Shown here in pieces: positions 7,978 to 16,595 of a stretch of DNA of 35,179 nucleotides; the first letter of the stretch is position 1, and each line of letters opens with the position of its first letter. A model generated the notes under the pieces. It was not told the DNA's origin and did no database searches. It was given only the letters and a program-made list of their open reading frames with translations. Where the stretch lies: positions 1 through 35,179 of the forward strand of contig JAGQOW010000043.1 in assembly GCA_020427155.1 (NCBI GenBank), written 5' to 3'. The translations under genes and the position numbers were made by a program. The stretch comes from Planctomycetales bacterium. GTDB lineage: Bacteria > Planctomycetota > Planctomycetia > Pirellulales > Lacipirellulaceae.

Positions 7978-9108
7978 ATGACCCCCAACGAACGCCTTGC
8001 CAACGCGTTTGCAGGCCTAGCGGTCGATCGCGTCGCATATGTGCCGAAGATCTGGGTCGACCTGGCCGCCAATCTGACCGACACACAATTGCGAAGCGTG
8101 ATCGAGGATCCGCGACTGGCAATGCAAGTGATTGTCGATGCAGGCATACTGGTGGGCGCAGATGCAGTGCGCCAGTTTGTCTTCCCTGTACGCAAAACCG
8201 AACGAGAAGGCGACCAGGTTTTTGAAGTGGATGAGGCAGGAACCCGGCTGGGCACGATCGACATGCTCGGCGGTCTGGCGACCCACCTATTCGATGCATC
8301 GTACTTTCGGCTCGAAGATCCCTATTTCATTGCCCATCAACCTTTTTGGAAAGCCGATGAGCCGTTTATCCGCGACTTAGACGATGCGAAACGAGTGGCA
8401 ATACCTGACAAGTCTTTCTATGACGAGGCTGGCTATGGCGACTTTCTCCAGCAAATGATCGAGCATGCGGGAGACCGGATCGCGCTGATCGGCGATTGCG
8501 ATTCGCCTACGCTATCTTTCTACGCGGGTTTCCGAGGCGTTGAGCGGTCGATGATGGACATCTACGATGATCCTCGCCTGCTGCATGCGGTCATGGAAAA
8601 GGGAGCCGCTCGTTCGATTGAGCGTGGCAAATTCAATATCGACATGGGGCTGCGCATCTTGCGGCTCAACGACTCGATGGCGAACATGTCTTTGGTTTCT
8701 CCCAAAGACTGGCGTGAGTTCATTTACCCCCATTTCAAGACTGTATGCGATGAATTGCACAACTACTGCCCCGGAGTCAGAATATATTGCCACATCTGTG
8801 GGAACATCCTGCCCATTATCGAACCCTTGATGGCTACCGGGCTCGATTGCATTGCGCCGCTCGACCCCCTGGGCGGCTTTAGTGTGGCCGAGGTGCGAGA
8901 AGCCGTCGGCAAGAGCATGGTTCTGATGGGCGGCATTGACACGCTCTCGTTTCTCCATTCGAGTCCCGAGCAGATCGCCGAAGAGGCACGCCGCTGTATC
9001 GAGGAGGGGGGCGCACACTTTATTCTGGGCAGCGGCTGCGTGGTGCCTCGCCGGGCAAGCAAAGAAATGCTGCAAGCTGTCGCTGAAACGGTTCAGAGTC
9101 TCGCATGA
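7978..9108 (+). CDS. Uroporphyrinogen decarboxylase (URO-D) family protein, MtaA-like zinc site
   Basis: A cytoplasmic protein of 376 residues with the URO-D TIM-barrel pattern (MTPNERLANAFAGLAVDRVA at the N-terminus, GDCDSPTLS in the middle, LMGGIDTLSF and HFILGSGCVVP near the end). True HemE lacks the motif found here: His272-x-Cys274 in YCHICGN together with Cys354 in GSGCVVP. That H-x-C...C set is the zinc site of the corrinoid-dependent methyltransferases MtaA/CmuA. The role is therefore more likely methyl transfer from a methylated substrate than haem synthesis; no corrinoid protein lies nearby. The ribosome binding site is CTGGAG, 9 nt before ATG. It is followed after 56 nt by a secreted sialidase-like gene on the same strand, so the two may be co-transcribed. 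Confidence 0.85.
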   Translation: MTPNERLANAFAGLAVDRVAYVPKIWVDLAANLTDTQLRSVIEDPRLAMQVIVDAGILVGADAVRQFVFPVRKTEREGDQVFEVDEAGTRLGTIDMLGGLATHLFDASYFRLEDPYFIAHQPFWKADEPFIRDLDDAKRVAIPDKSFYDEAGYGDFLQQMIEHAGDRIALIGDCDSPTLSFYAGFRGVERSMMDIYDDPRLLHAVMEKGAARSIERGKFNIDMGLRILRLNDSMANMSLVSPKDWREFIYPHFKTVCDELHNYCPGVRIYCHICGNILPIIEPLMATGLDCIAPLDPLGGFSVAEVREAVGKSMVLMGGIDTLSFLHSSPEQIAEEARRCIEEGGAHFILGSGCVVPRRASKEMLQAVAETVQSLA

Positions 9109-9164
9109 TGGCGATGACTCAAATCTTCCTTTCTTCTGCCGCAGACCTCGCTTGAGAGCAACTG

Positions 9165-10289
9165 ATGAAGTATTCGCCTCTGTTTTCGTGCATATTCTTT
9201 CTCCTGACAGCAGGGGCCTACGCCGCCGAGACTTCAGTCGTCGAGATAATTGAAACGAAAATTATTTCGCAGCAACCTTGGTACTATCACGGCTGGCCAA
9301 CTGTGGTGCGTTGCGCAAATGGAGACCTGCGAGTGGTCTACTCGGGAGGTCGAGATTTTCATATCTGTCCCTTCGGTCGACTCGAAATGATGACTTCAAG
9401 AGACGACGGGGCCAACTGGACTATGCCCCGAGTGCTTCTGGACAGTGCGACAGATGATCGTGATGCAGGCATCGTCGAAACGAGTGAGGGTACATTACTC
9501 GTCACTTCGTTTAATTCTATTGCCTATCAGTTACACCTGAACAATCCTGAACGATTGCTTCAAAAGACGTTTGGAGATGGCACCTTAGAAGTCTTGAAGC
9601 GATGGCACTTGATGGACGCTGCTACTTCTCAGGCACAGAAACAGACGGACACCGGGCACTGGATGCTGCGTTCAACCGATGGGGGCGTCAGTTGGTCGAA
9701 GCGTTACCGGGTACCGGGATATAGCCCTCATGGGCCCATCAATCTGATCGATGGGCGTCTCTTTTATGCTACTTCCAACGGTAATCACGCGGCAGCCCAC
9801 ATTTCAGAAGACGATGGCCAGACATGGCAAGAGATTTCGAAAATCGATCTCCGGCCAGGTGAAATGCACGCCGTGCAAGCTTCGAACGGCGACATCGTGG
9901 TGCAGGTACGTGACAAGATTGTCTCTGCCACGGGAAGCGAACAAAACACCTCTCAAATCGTCTCTGCCGACGGCGGCAAATCGTGGTCAGAAAAACAGAA
10001 GGTAGCCGACGGTTATCCCTCTCACTTGTTGCGACTGCACGACGGTACGCTGCTGATGACTTACGGTTGGCGTGAGGAACCCTACGGCGTTCGAGGAAAG
10101 TACAGCCAGAACCACGGCACTTCGTGGTCAGACGAGTTTCTCATCGCCAGTGATTCCGCAAGCTGGGACCTCGGTTATCCGAGTAGTGTGCAGTTGCAGA
10201 ACGGTGAATTGCTGACCGTCTGGTACGAAACGCCGAAGGATTCGCACAAAGCTGTGCTCCGCCAATCGCGGTGGCGACTGAACTTGTAG
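9165..10289 (+). CDS. Secreted sialidase-like BNR-repeat protein
   Basis: An exported protein of 374 residues with signal peptide MKYSPLFSCIFFLLTAGAYA (cleavage AYA-AE). The mature part is a six-bladed sialidase-type propeller with at least five Asp-box (S-x-D-x-G-x-x-W) repeats: SRDDGANW, STDGGVSW, SEDDGQTW, SADGGKSW and the degenerate SQNHGTSW. The Arg in WPTVVRCANGDLRVVYSGG is a candidate for the first arginine of the carboxylate-binding triad. Sialidases release terminal sialic acids, but many planctomycete homologues have unknown substrates, so a general glycosidase or lectin role is possible. A GAGAG ribosome binding site precedes ATG. It is probably co-transcribed with the UroD-like gene upstream. 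Confidence 0.85.
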   Translation: MKYSPLFSCIFFLLTAGAYAAETSVVEIIETKIISQQPWYYHGWPTVVRCANGDLRVVYSGGRDFHICPFGRLEMMTSRDDGANWTMPRVLLDSATDDRDAGIVETSEGTLLVTSFNSIAYQLHLNNPERLLQKTFGDGTLEVLKRWHLMDAATSQAQKQTDTGHWMLRSTDGGVSWSKRYRVPGYSPHGPINLIDGRLFYATSNGNHAAAHISEDDGQTWQEISKIDLRPGEMHAVQASNGDIVVQVRDKIVSATGSEQNTSQIVSADGGKSWSEKQKVADGYPSHLLRLHDGTLLMTYGWREEPYGVRGKYSQNHGTSWSDEFLIASDSASWDLGYPSSVQLQNGELLTVWYETPKDSHKAVLRQSRWRLNL

Positions 10290-10342
10290 CGATTGGCAAT
10301 CCGACTGGTGTGTCGATTGCGTATCTCTCTGAATCGCACAGG

Positions 10343-10666
10343 TCACTTTCTCATCGCCCGGCAAGCTTCGAGCAAACTGGCCAGGTGCTTGGGCTGTTTT
10401 ACTTCCGTTTGGCTACCGCTCAGTTCCTGGAACAGTTGTTGGGCCGTGCGGATAATGTTTCTGTCGAACTGGTCGGGATCCATTTCGGCCAGATATCGGG
10501 TTGCCCTTGCAACCGCTTCCCAGTCTTCGGCAACGATTGCCGAGAAGAGCCGTTCGATTCCGTCTAGTTGTGCGTCGACCACTGCCTCGACCCTGCGGCT
10601 GTTGGCAGCCAGTTGGGCGTGCATTTTCGCAAGATTTGGCAAGGACGGGTGATGGCCGGTATCCAT
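10343..10666 (-). CDS. Small conserved-looking helical protein of unknown function
   Basis: A protein of 107 residues, predicted soluble and nearly all helical (segments LAKMHAQLAANSRRVEAVV and IVAEDWEAVARATRYLAEM). No signal peptide, membrane helix or known catalytic motif is seen. It lies 37 nt downstream of another small minus-strand gene, so the pair may form an operon. The sialidase gene converges on it, leaving 53 nt between the stops. I do not recognise a family. Confidence 0.65.
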   Translation of the reverse strand: MDTGHHPSLPNLAKMHAQLAANSRRVEAVVDAQLDGIERLFSAIVAEDWEAVARATRYLAEMDPDQFDRNIIRTAQQLFQELSGSQTEVKQPKHLASLLEACRAMRK

Positions 10667-10703
10667 GGGCTATCGAATTTCTCGAATCAAAAAACTGTCG
10701 AGC

Positions 10704-11042
10704 CTAGGCTGCCTTTCGCAACTCAATGGGACGCGGAACACCGACGCCCGCCTGACGAATGACAAGCGGTATCAGACGCTCGGTTGCCGCAGGGACGATC
10801 TGTACAGCCCAATCGGATTGGGCTTCGCGATGCTGCAGCAGCACCAACCGCGTTTGTCGCTGAACCACCTGCGCGGCGCGGGCACGCACGTAACCACGGG
10901 CCTCGGAAAGCGTCATGTCGTCGATCCGTGCAGAGACTTTCTCGCAGACGCCCTCAATGCTCAACTCGGCGACCTGCCGAATAAGGGCTTCGATGGCGCC
11001 AGCGGGTGCGACACCCAAGAGATTAGCGATGGCAGCAAACAT
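10704..11042 (-). CDS. Small protein of unknown function
   Basis: A protein of 112 residues. The start is put at ATG 11042 because GGAGG lies 9 nt upstream; the frame continues 34 codons further but without a ribosome binding site. The sequence begins MFAAIANLLGVAPAGAIEAL, which could be a weak hydrophobic N-terminal helix. It then shows an amphipathic helical region (LSEARGYVRARAAQVVQRQ) and ends in IRQAGVGVPRPIELRKAA. No domain is recognised. It sits upstream of the 107-residue gene, probably in the same transcript, and is divergent from tRNA-Cys. Confidence 0.65.
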   Translation of the reverse strand: MFAAIANLLGVAPAGAIEALIRQVAELSIEGVCEKVSARIDDMTLSEARGYVRARAAQVVQRQTRLVLLQHREAQSDWAVQIVPAATERLIPLVIRQAGVGVPRPIELRKAA

Positions 11043-11238
11043 CCGGGTTTTCCTCCAATTGTGCATCTGCAGGCAACGAGGCCCGATAGTCGCCGAGCGA
11101 CTGCCCCGTGGCGTCTCTCCTTGCATCGAACCGGCATTGCCCAAACCTCCAATAGATTGGTTACGGCAAGGGTTATCGTTTCAGGCCCGAGTTTTTTGTT
11201 AAACTACCCAGCACAACTAACCGATAAAGTAGCTGCAC

Positions 11239-11267
11239 TTGACCAACATTCTCAGATTTCTTAGCTT
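11239..11267 (+). promoter_or_regulatory. sigma70-type promoter for tRNA-Cys
   Basis: TTGACC (11239-11244) and TAGCTT (11262-11267) are separated by 17 nt, placing transcription start about 7 nt before the mature tRNA. Confidence 0.5.
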
Positions 11268-11280
11268 TTCTAGTATCTGA

Positions 11281-11352
11281 GGCGCCGTAGCCAAGTGGCT
11301 AAGGCATCGGATTGCAAATCCGACATCCCCGGTTCGAATCCGGGCGGCGCCT
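11281..11352 (+). tRNA. tRNA-Cys (GCA)
   Basis: A complete cloverleaf. The acceptor is GGCGCCG/CGGCGCC. The anticodon stem TCGGA/TCCGA has loop TTGCAAA, giving anticodon GCA. The T-arm is CCCGG-TTCGAAT-CCGGG. The discriminator is T (U73), the identity base for tRNA-Cys. CCA is not encoded. Confidence 0.96.
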
Positions 11353-11363
11353 CCTGTTGCAAG

Positions 11364-11406
11364 AAGCCGCTTGGGCTACGATAGGCGTAGCGCAAGCGGC
11401 TTTTTT
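11364..11406 (+). terminator. Intrinsic terminator of tRNA-Cys
   Basis: AAGCCGCTTG (11364-11373) pairs perfectly with CAAGCGGCTT (11393-11402), and the six-T run 11401-11406 completes a classic rho-independent terminator 12 nt after the tRNA. Confidence 0.9.
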
Positions 11407-11469
11407 CGTTGAAATACCGCCAGGGGGCCATCTCCTCTGCGATTGATTAGCTGTAAGAGGGGACCCACG

Positions 11470-12876
11470 ATGCCATTTATCCACGACGATTTCTTGTTGC
11501 AAACCGATGCGGCTTGCCGGCTCTACCATGAGTTTGCCGCCTCGGAGCCGATTCTCGATTATCACACCCATTTGCCGCCTGGCGAGATTGCGGCCAATCA
11601 TCGTTTTGAGAATCTGGCTGAGATCTGGCTGGCCGGCGACCATTACAAGTGGCGTGCGATGCGGGCCAACGGCGTCGAAGAATCGCTTTGCACCGGCGAT
11701 GCAGAGCCTTATGACAAGTTTCTGGCTTGGGCACGTACCGTGCCCCATACGCTGCGCAATCCGCTCTATCACTGGACCCATCTGGAACTCAAACGATACT
11801 TCGACATCGACGAATTGCTCAACGAGCAATCGGCGCCTCGCATCTGGGAGCAAGCCAACGAAAAACTGCAAGGCGAAGATCTAACGCCGCGAGGCATCTT
11901 CCAGCAATTCGACGTTCGCTGCGTCTGCACCACCGACGATCCTACCGACGACCTCTCGCACCATCGCGCGATCGCGGCAAGCGATTTGCCTACCAAGGTC
12001 TATCCGACCTTTCGCCCTGATGCTGCATTGCGAATTGATGAGCCCAAAGAATTCGATCCCTGGTTAGAAAAACTTTCGGCTGCTGCCGACGTGGATATCG
12101 CTACGCTCGACGATTTGGTGGCTGCTTTGAAAAAGCGACATGACTATTTCCATGTGCAAGGGTGCCGACTTTCGGACCATGGATTGGAACGCTGTTATGC
12201 CTCGTTTATCGAGGAGCAACAAGCTGCTCAAATCTTCAGCCGTGCACGGGAAGGCAAGGAGATTAGCCGTACGGAACAGCACCTGTTTGCCTCGTACATG
12301 ATGCTGCATTTCGGTCGCTGGGATGCCGAGCGAGGCTGGACCAAGCAACTGCACATTGGTCCGCTACGTAACAACAACGTACGACTCTTTCAACAGCTCG
12401 GCCGCGACGTCGGTTGCGACTCGATTGGGGACCTACCGCAAGCCAACTTGCTGTCGGCCTATCTGAATCGACTGGATCACGAGAATGCCTTGCCCAAAAC
12501 CATTCTCTACAACATCAACCCGGCAGATAACGCGGTGTTTGCCACCATGATTGGCAACTTTCAGGGCGACGGCATCCCTGGCAAGGTCCAGTGGGGCAGC
12601 GGCTGGTGGTTTCTCGATCAATGGGAAGGCATGCAAGACCAACTCAACACGCTTTCGAACCAGGGACTACTTTCCCGATTTGTGGGCATGCTGACCGACT
12701 CCCGGTCGTTGCTTTCCTATCCCCGCCACGAATACTTCCGCCGCTGCCTGTGCGACTTGCTAGGTAGCGACGTCGAGCGGGGCGCAATCCCTGACGACGA
12801 CTCGCTGCTGGGGCCGATGATCCGCAATATCTGTTTCGGCAACGCCCGAGATTACCTCGGGCTTGCTTTGGATTGA
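11470..12876 (+). CDS. uxaC: Glucuronate isomerase (uronate isomerase)
   Basis: Cytoplasmic UxaC, 468 residues, the usual family length. It converts D-glucuronate to D-fructuronate and D-galacturonate to D-tagaturonate, the first step of the isomerase pathway. The metal-binding H-x-H is seen at His32/His34 in LDYHTHLPPGE. Also present are the conserved VYPTFRPD, the GSGWWF.D motif and DSRSLLSYPRHEYFRR near the C-terminus. The start is ATG 11470 with AGAGGGG about 7 nt upstream; a TTG 27 nt earlier is open but unsupported. It converges with the MFS transporter gene and lies close to KDPG aldolase, which supports a uronate catabolic role. A short hairpin GCCCGAG-ATTAC-CTCGGGC (12844-12862) overlaps its 3' end but lacks a T tract. 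Confidence 0.97.
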   Translation: MPFIHDDFLLQTDAACRLYHEFAASEPILDYHTHLPPGEIAANHRFENLAEIWLAGDHYKWRAMRANGVEESLCTGDAEPYDKFLAWARTVPHTLRNPLYHWTHLELKRYFDIDELLNEQSAPRIWEQANEKLQGEDLTPRGIFQQFDVRCVCTTDDPTDDLSHHRAIAASDLPTKVYPTFRPDAALRIDEPKEFDPWLEKLSAAADVDIATLDDLVAALKKRHDYFHVQGCRLSDHGLERCYASFIEEQQAAQIFSRAREGKEISRTEQHLFASYMMLHFGRWDAERGWTKQLHIGPLRNNNVRLFQQLGRDVGCDSIGDLPQANLLSAYLNRLDHENALPKTILYNINPADNAVFATMIGNFQGDGIPGKVQWGSGWWFLDQWEGMQDQLNTLSNQGLLSRFVGMLTDSRSLLSYPRHEYFRRCLCDLLGSDVERGAIPDDDSLLGPMIRNICFGNARDYLGLALD

Positions 12877-12878
12877 TA

Positions 12879-13138
12879 CGGATTGCTGAATAACAATCCG
12901 AGCCGCGAGCGTCAGGGAGCGGAGTAAGGATAAAGCGGAAAGCCGAAGGGGGAAAGCGGAGGAGGGACTGCGGATTGCGGAATCTCGCACTCAACAGCCT
13001 GCGCCTAGCGCCCTGCAACTCATAACTCATTTATGCGTTTGAAACGGCCTGGCGGATTGATCATCGCCAGTGAGCGCAGCGGCGTGGCCGCCGCTGCTAA
13101 CTACCAACAACCAGCTCCTAGCACCCGGCAACTCGTAA
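12879..13138. other. Intergenic region with hairpins and a short duplicated phrase
   Basis: It lies between the convergent uxaC and MFS genes. It contains CGGATTG/CAATCCG (12879-12900), a purine-rich stretch with CCGCGAGCGTCAGGGAGCGG, and a phrase CCTAGCGCCCTGCAACTC (13004-) repeated with three changes about 113 nt later, running into the MFS stop codon. No gene is apparent. Confidence 0.45.
13076..13097. repeat. Perfect 9-bp stem-loop between convergent genes
   Basis: GCAGCGGCG (13076-13084), loop TGGC, then CGCCGCTGC (13089-13097). The position between two convergent stops suggests a bidirectional transcription end or a 3' stabiliser, but there is no T tract on either side. Confidence 0.5.
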
Positions 13139-14770
13139 CTACTCGACGGGGCCTTCGACGCCGCCGGTGAAAAACTCGTCTAGGTGCTGAGCTTGATAGC
13201 CACCTTTCGACATGAAGTAAAAGCTAAGCAGGATGTAACCTGTGAGCATGATCATTGGAAAGATGCACATATTCGCCAGAGCGCCTTGCTTGCTGGCGGC
13301 GCTCACTTTGGCGACCTCTGCCGTCACTTCCTCTCGCTGAGCTTCGGGCAGGGCAGCTAGTTTTTCCGTGAGTTTCTCTTGAGAAATCGTTTGATAATTG
13401 ATGATCTCGTAGACTTGCTTTTCTTCTAGCACCGTGAGTTGGCCATTTTCCAGGATCGAGGGAACTGCCGAAGTGATCGACTCGCTGGCTGCAACTGCGT
13501 CGATCTCCTTTGCAGCCTGCAAAGTGCCGATGTAGGGGAAGCCCAGAGTTCCGACCGCCAGCATCCCAATTCCTCCCAGCGCATTGAGTGTCAGGGCTCC
13601 GCCTTTGGGGGTTTGCTCCGAGGCAATCCCCAGCATGGTGGGCCAGAAGAACGTCTTACCGAACGCGTACAAGGTTGCAGCGCCCACGATTGCCCATCCC
13701 ACGGCGCTCGACAGCCAATAGAGGCCGACAATAGCCAGGATGCAGCTGGCGGCCAACAATCCAAGAGGAGAAATCCTGTGAACAATCGAACCGGCAAAGA
13801 AGCGCAGCACCATCATAATGATCGAGGTGTAAATCAGCAGCCAGCCGGGATGCACTTCGCTGAAGACCCCTTCCATAATGCCAGTGATCCAGCCGTCGGT
13901 GCCGATCTCCGTCGTCGCCAGGGGCGTCATGAGCAGTGCCAGGACAAAGAGCAGCGGCCTTCCCAGCGACCGGGTATAGACCCCGAAGGCCGCAACGATG
14001 ACCACTCCGATGCCAATAAAGACATAACGTTGCACGGAACTGAGCGGCGTCGTGCCGCCGTTCGAAAAGAAGTCCATCAGCTGTAGAGAAACGAGCACAC
14101 CTACCACCGAGGCGCCCAAAATGCCAAACTCACCCAGCATTTCTCGGTAGCTCACACCAGATGCAACTCGCTCTTGCACAGGGAATCTGAGCGGCAACAG
14201 CATCAAGAAGAACGCAACTGCCGGTGGAGCGATAATGCCAACCTTGATCCACCAAGGACATTCAAATGCGTCGAGAGCAATGGTCGCCAGTCCGGCAATA
14301 ACCAGCCCCCCGGGCCAGCCGGCGTGGAGGATATTCAGCCACTTGGTCTTTTCTTTATTGAACATCGTCGCAACGACCGGATTGATATAAGCCTCGATCG
14401 TGCCATTGGTTAAACCCAGGATCAAGCTTCCCCAATAGAGTAGTTTAAATCCCAGGTCTGGATTTCCCTCACCACCGTCGGAGATGAAAAAGGCGCTCAC
14501 TCCCATGACCGACCAAATCATGTATCCCAGGAACGAAATGACCATTGCCATCTTGTAGCCGATACGATCGATAAAGAGGCTGAACGCGATAATGCTGATC
14601 GCGAAGGGCCAGATACCGATGCCTGCCAACCGGCCAGCCTGGGCAGGGTCAAGATCAAACTCTGTGGCCCATTCGCCGATCAAGAACATTCGGCTGATGA
14701 AGCCAAAGGCCGTGGTAATCAGCGCCAAGAAGCATCCCCAGAAAACAAGTTTGTCGTTTCGATCATTCAT
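13139..14770 (-). CDS. MFS transporter with a charged loop before its last helix
   Basis: An inner-membrane major facilitator of 543 residues with about 12 hydrophobic helices, beginning LVFWGCFLALITTAFGF. The loop FIDRIGYKMAMV matches the MFS D-R-x-G-(R/K) signature between helices 2 and 3. Helix 5 (HAGWPGGLVIAGLATIAL) is glycine-rich. Helices 11 and 12 are separated by an unusual charged segment of about 78 residues (roughly 417-494, with TVLEEKQVYEIINY and LAALPEAQREEVTAEVAKV), longer than typical for the family. The substrate is not deducible from sequence. The neighbourhood (uxaC, KDPG aldolase, epimerase) points to a uronate or related sugar. It follows a universal stress gene on the same strand by 76 nt, so it is probably the second gene of that transcript. 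Confidence 0.88.
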   Translation of the reverse strand: MNDRNDKLVFWGCFLALITTAFGFISRMFLIGEWATEFDLDPAQAGRLAGIGIWPFAISIIAFSLFIDRIGYKMAMVISFLGYMIWSVMGVSAFFISDGGEGNPDLGFKLLYWGSLILGLTNGTIEAYINPVVATMFNKEKTKWLNILHAGWPGGLVIAGLATIALDAFECPWWIKVGIIAPPAVAFFLMLLPLRFPVQERVASGVSYREMLGEFGILGASVVGVLVSLQLMDFFSNGGTTPLSSVQRYVFIGIGVVIVAAFGVYTRSLGRPLLFVLALLMTPLATTEIGTDGWITGIMEGVFSEVHPGWLLIYTSIIMMVLRFFAGSIVHRISPLGLLAASCILAIVGLYWLSSAVGWAIVGAATLYAFGKTFFWPTMLGIASEQTPKGGALTLNALGGIGMLAVGTLGFPYIGTLQAAKEIDAVAASESITSAVPSILENGQLTVLEEKQVYEIINYQTISQEKLTEKLAALPEAQREEVTAEVAKVSAASKQGALANMCIFPMIMLTGYILLSFYFMSKGGYQAQHLDEFFTGGVEGPVE

Positions 14771-14846
14771 ATTTCTTAGTCGCCTTCGGGTACATGTTAG
14801 TAGTCTGGATTCATTGAAACTTCAATAGCCGCTGAGTTGCTCGAAT

Positions 14847-15674
14847 TCACTGCGCCAAGAAAAGCGGCCGGTCGGCGTTTCGCATGACGTGTAGTGCTGT
14901 CTCACCAAGGATGCGTCGCAGCAGCATGCTCTTCGCGCTATTGCCGAGCACGATCAAATCAGCCTTCCATTGGTCGGCGTATGGCAGCAAGTTCTCCATC
15001 GGTGGTTTCGCGATGCACTCGGTCTCAGGCTCGAAGCCGTGCGCTAGGCAGTAATCCGCTGCTTGGGCCAACCGAGATTCTCCTTCCTCCTGATCTTCGT
15101 GAAAGGTGACGATCTTCAACTTCGCATCGGGCCATAGCCGCAATTGGACAAATCGCCGCATCGTCTTGGCCGACTCCATCGAACCGCTGTAGGCAATCAA
15201 GACGCGTCGGATGCTACGATCCTTGTCGCTCACGGCAAGCAAGGGCCTGATTCCCTCTTGAACCAACAGGGCCAATTCGTCGGGGGGCTCGTCGACCACG
15301 CCATGTTCGAATAAGCTGCGCAATCCGCAGATTACTAGATCGTGGTATCGAGTGAGCGAGACCAGCGCGTCGAGCGGGTCGCCCGTCTCAAGCTGCAATC
15401 GGTGCTTCACTCCTGCCTTCTCACATTCCGCAACGAAATGCGCCTCAGCCGCTTTGATGATATCGGCAGCGTCCTTCAGCCGACTATCCTTCAGTTCCTT
15501 GGCCAATTGGCCTGCTCCGATCGGGATGGGGCCTGTATCGTCAAGTCGTTCGATGTCGAACAGCGTCACACCAGTCAACTCGGCTTCGTGCAACCTGGCA
15601 AGTTCGATGGCCTTGGCAGTCGCCGAACGCGCGTATTCGAGGCTGCCGAGACCGACTAGTATCCGCTTGATCAT
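14847..15674 (-). CDS. Tandem-domain universal stress protein
   Basis: A cytoplasmic protein of 275 residues with two UspA-like Rossmann domains. The first begins IKRILVGLGSLEYARSATAK, the second IRRVLIAYSGSMESAKTM. Only the second keeps a clear nucleotide-binding-like end (DLIVLGNSAKSMLLRRILGE, followed by HVMRNADRPLFLAQ). The first has the looser DLVICGLRSLFEHGV. ATG 15674 is chosen because a CTGGAG lies 10 nt upstream; the frame is open 20 codons further. It is divergent from the aldolase gene with about 217 nt between, and probably co-transcribed with the transporter downstream. The role is inferred from the family: stress-responsive ATP-binding regulator, partner unknown. Confidence 0.9.
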   Translation of the reverse strand: MIKRILVGLGSLEYARSATAKAIELARLHEAELTGVTLFDIERLDDTGPIPIGAGQLAKELKDSRLKDAADIIKAAEAHFVAECEKAGVKHRLQLETGDPLDALVSLTRYHDLVICGLRSLFEHGVVDEPPDELALLVQEGIRPLLAVSDKDRSIRRVLIAYSGSMESAKTMRRFVQLRLWPDAKLKIVTFHEDQEEGESRLAQAADYCLAHGFEPETECIAKPPMENLLPYADQWKADLIVLGNSAKSMLLRRILGETALHVMRNADRPLFLAQ

Positions 15675-15891
15675 CAGAGGACAACTCCAGGAACTTGGCC
15701 GCAATCGTTCGACGCCTGCCGGCCTACTCGACAAGAAACCGTGCTACCAGATTAACCAGTGCCGGGCCGCCTGACAAACCCGTTAGCGGCGGTGGGATGA
15801 CTTTTGATGAACCGTGGTTTACAGTATCTCAAGCGGACACGTTCCCCAGCCGGCCCAACCTCTCGGAAACCTTGGCGAGGATAGACGATCT

Positions 15892-16554
15892 ATGAGCATC
15901 GAGGATGTGTATTCCGATTTGGAAACTGCGGGAGTCCTGGCAGTTCTTGTGGTCGACGATGCAGCCGATGCGGTTCCGCTTGCCGAAGCGTTGCTCGCCG
16001 GCGGCGTGAACGCAATGGAATTGACCTTGCGCACCGAGGCCGCGATGGACTCGCTGGTTGCTATTCGTCAGTCGGTACCGGGAATGAAGGTTGGCATCGG
16101 GACGATTCTGACGCCAGTGCAAGTCGAGCAAGTGGCCGCCGCCGGCGCCGCTTTTGGCGTATCACCTGGCATCAATCCCGAGGTCGTCAAAGCGGCTCGT
16201 AACTGCGGCTTGCCGTTCGCACCCGGTATTGCGACCCCGACCGACATCGAGACGGCGCTTTCGCTAGGTTGCCGTCGCTTGAAGTTCTTTCCGGCAGCGC
16301 CGTCTGGTGGGCTACCCTATCTGCGCAGTATTGCTGCTCCCTACAACCACCTGGGATTGAAGTACATCCCCTTGGGTGGAGTGAGTATGCAGAATATCGC
16401 CGAGTATCTCGGCGACCCGCTGATTGCCGCGGTAGGCGGTTCGTGGCTGGCGCCTCGAAATGTAGTTGCCGCCAAAGATTGGACGGCGATCGAAGCCAAC
16501 GCGAAAGAAGCTCGACAAGCGGTTGATGCCGTACGCGGGCAAGTTGCGTCTTGA
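15892..16554 (+). CDS. eda: KDPG/KHG aldolase (2-dehydro-3-deoxy-phosphogluconate aldolase)
   Basis: A class I aldolase of 220 residues that splits 2-keto-3-deoxy-6-phosphogluconate to pyruvate and glyceraldehyde-3-phosphate, the last step of uronate and Entner-Doudoroff catabolism. The family's general base is Glu43 in MELTLRTE, and the Schiff-base lysine is Lys131 in RLKFFPAAPSGG. The substrate-binding GTILTP, SPGINPEVV, PGIATPTD, PLGGVS and GGSWLAP motifs are all present. The start is ATG 15892 with GAGGA upstream; an in-frame ATG at 15814 lacks a ribosome binding site. A gap of only 41 nt separates it from the next gene, so eda, the BNR protein and the epimerase appear to form an operon. 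Confidence 0.96.
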   Translation: MSIEDVYSDLETAGVLAVLVVDDAADAVPLAEALLAGGVNAMELTLRTEAAMDSLVAIRQSVPGMKVGIGTILTPVQVEQVAAAGAAFGVSPGINPEVVKAARNCGLPFAPGIATPTDIETALSLGCRRLKFFPAAPSGGLPYLRSIAAPYNHLGLKYIPLGGVSMQNIAEYLGDPLIAAVGGSWLAPRNVVAAKDWTAIEANAKEARQAVDAVRGQVAS

Positions 16555-16595
16555 GCAAACTAACCAAGTGAAAATCACCGCCGGAGTTACCGACC

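Noticed and set aside
12844..12862. Hairpin at the end of uxaC as an intrinsic terminator
   Set aside because: It lies inside the coding sequence and has no T tract after it.
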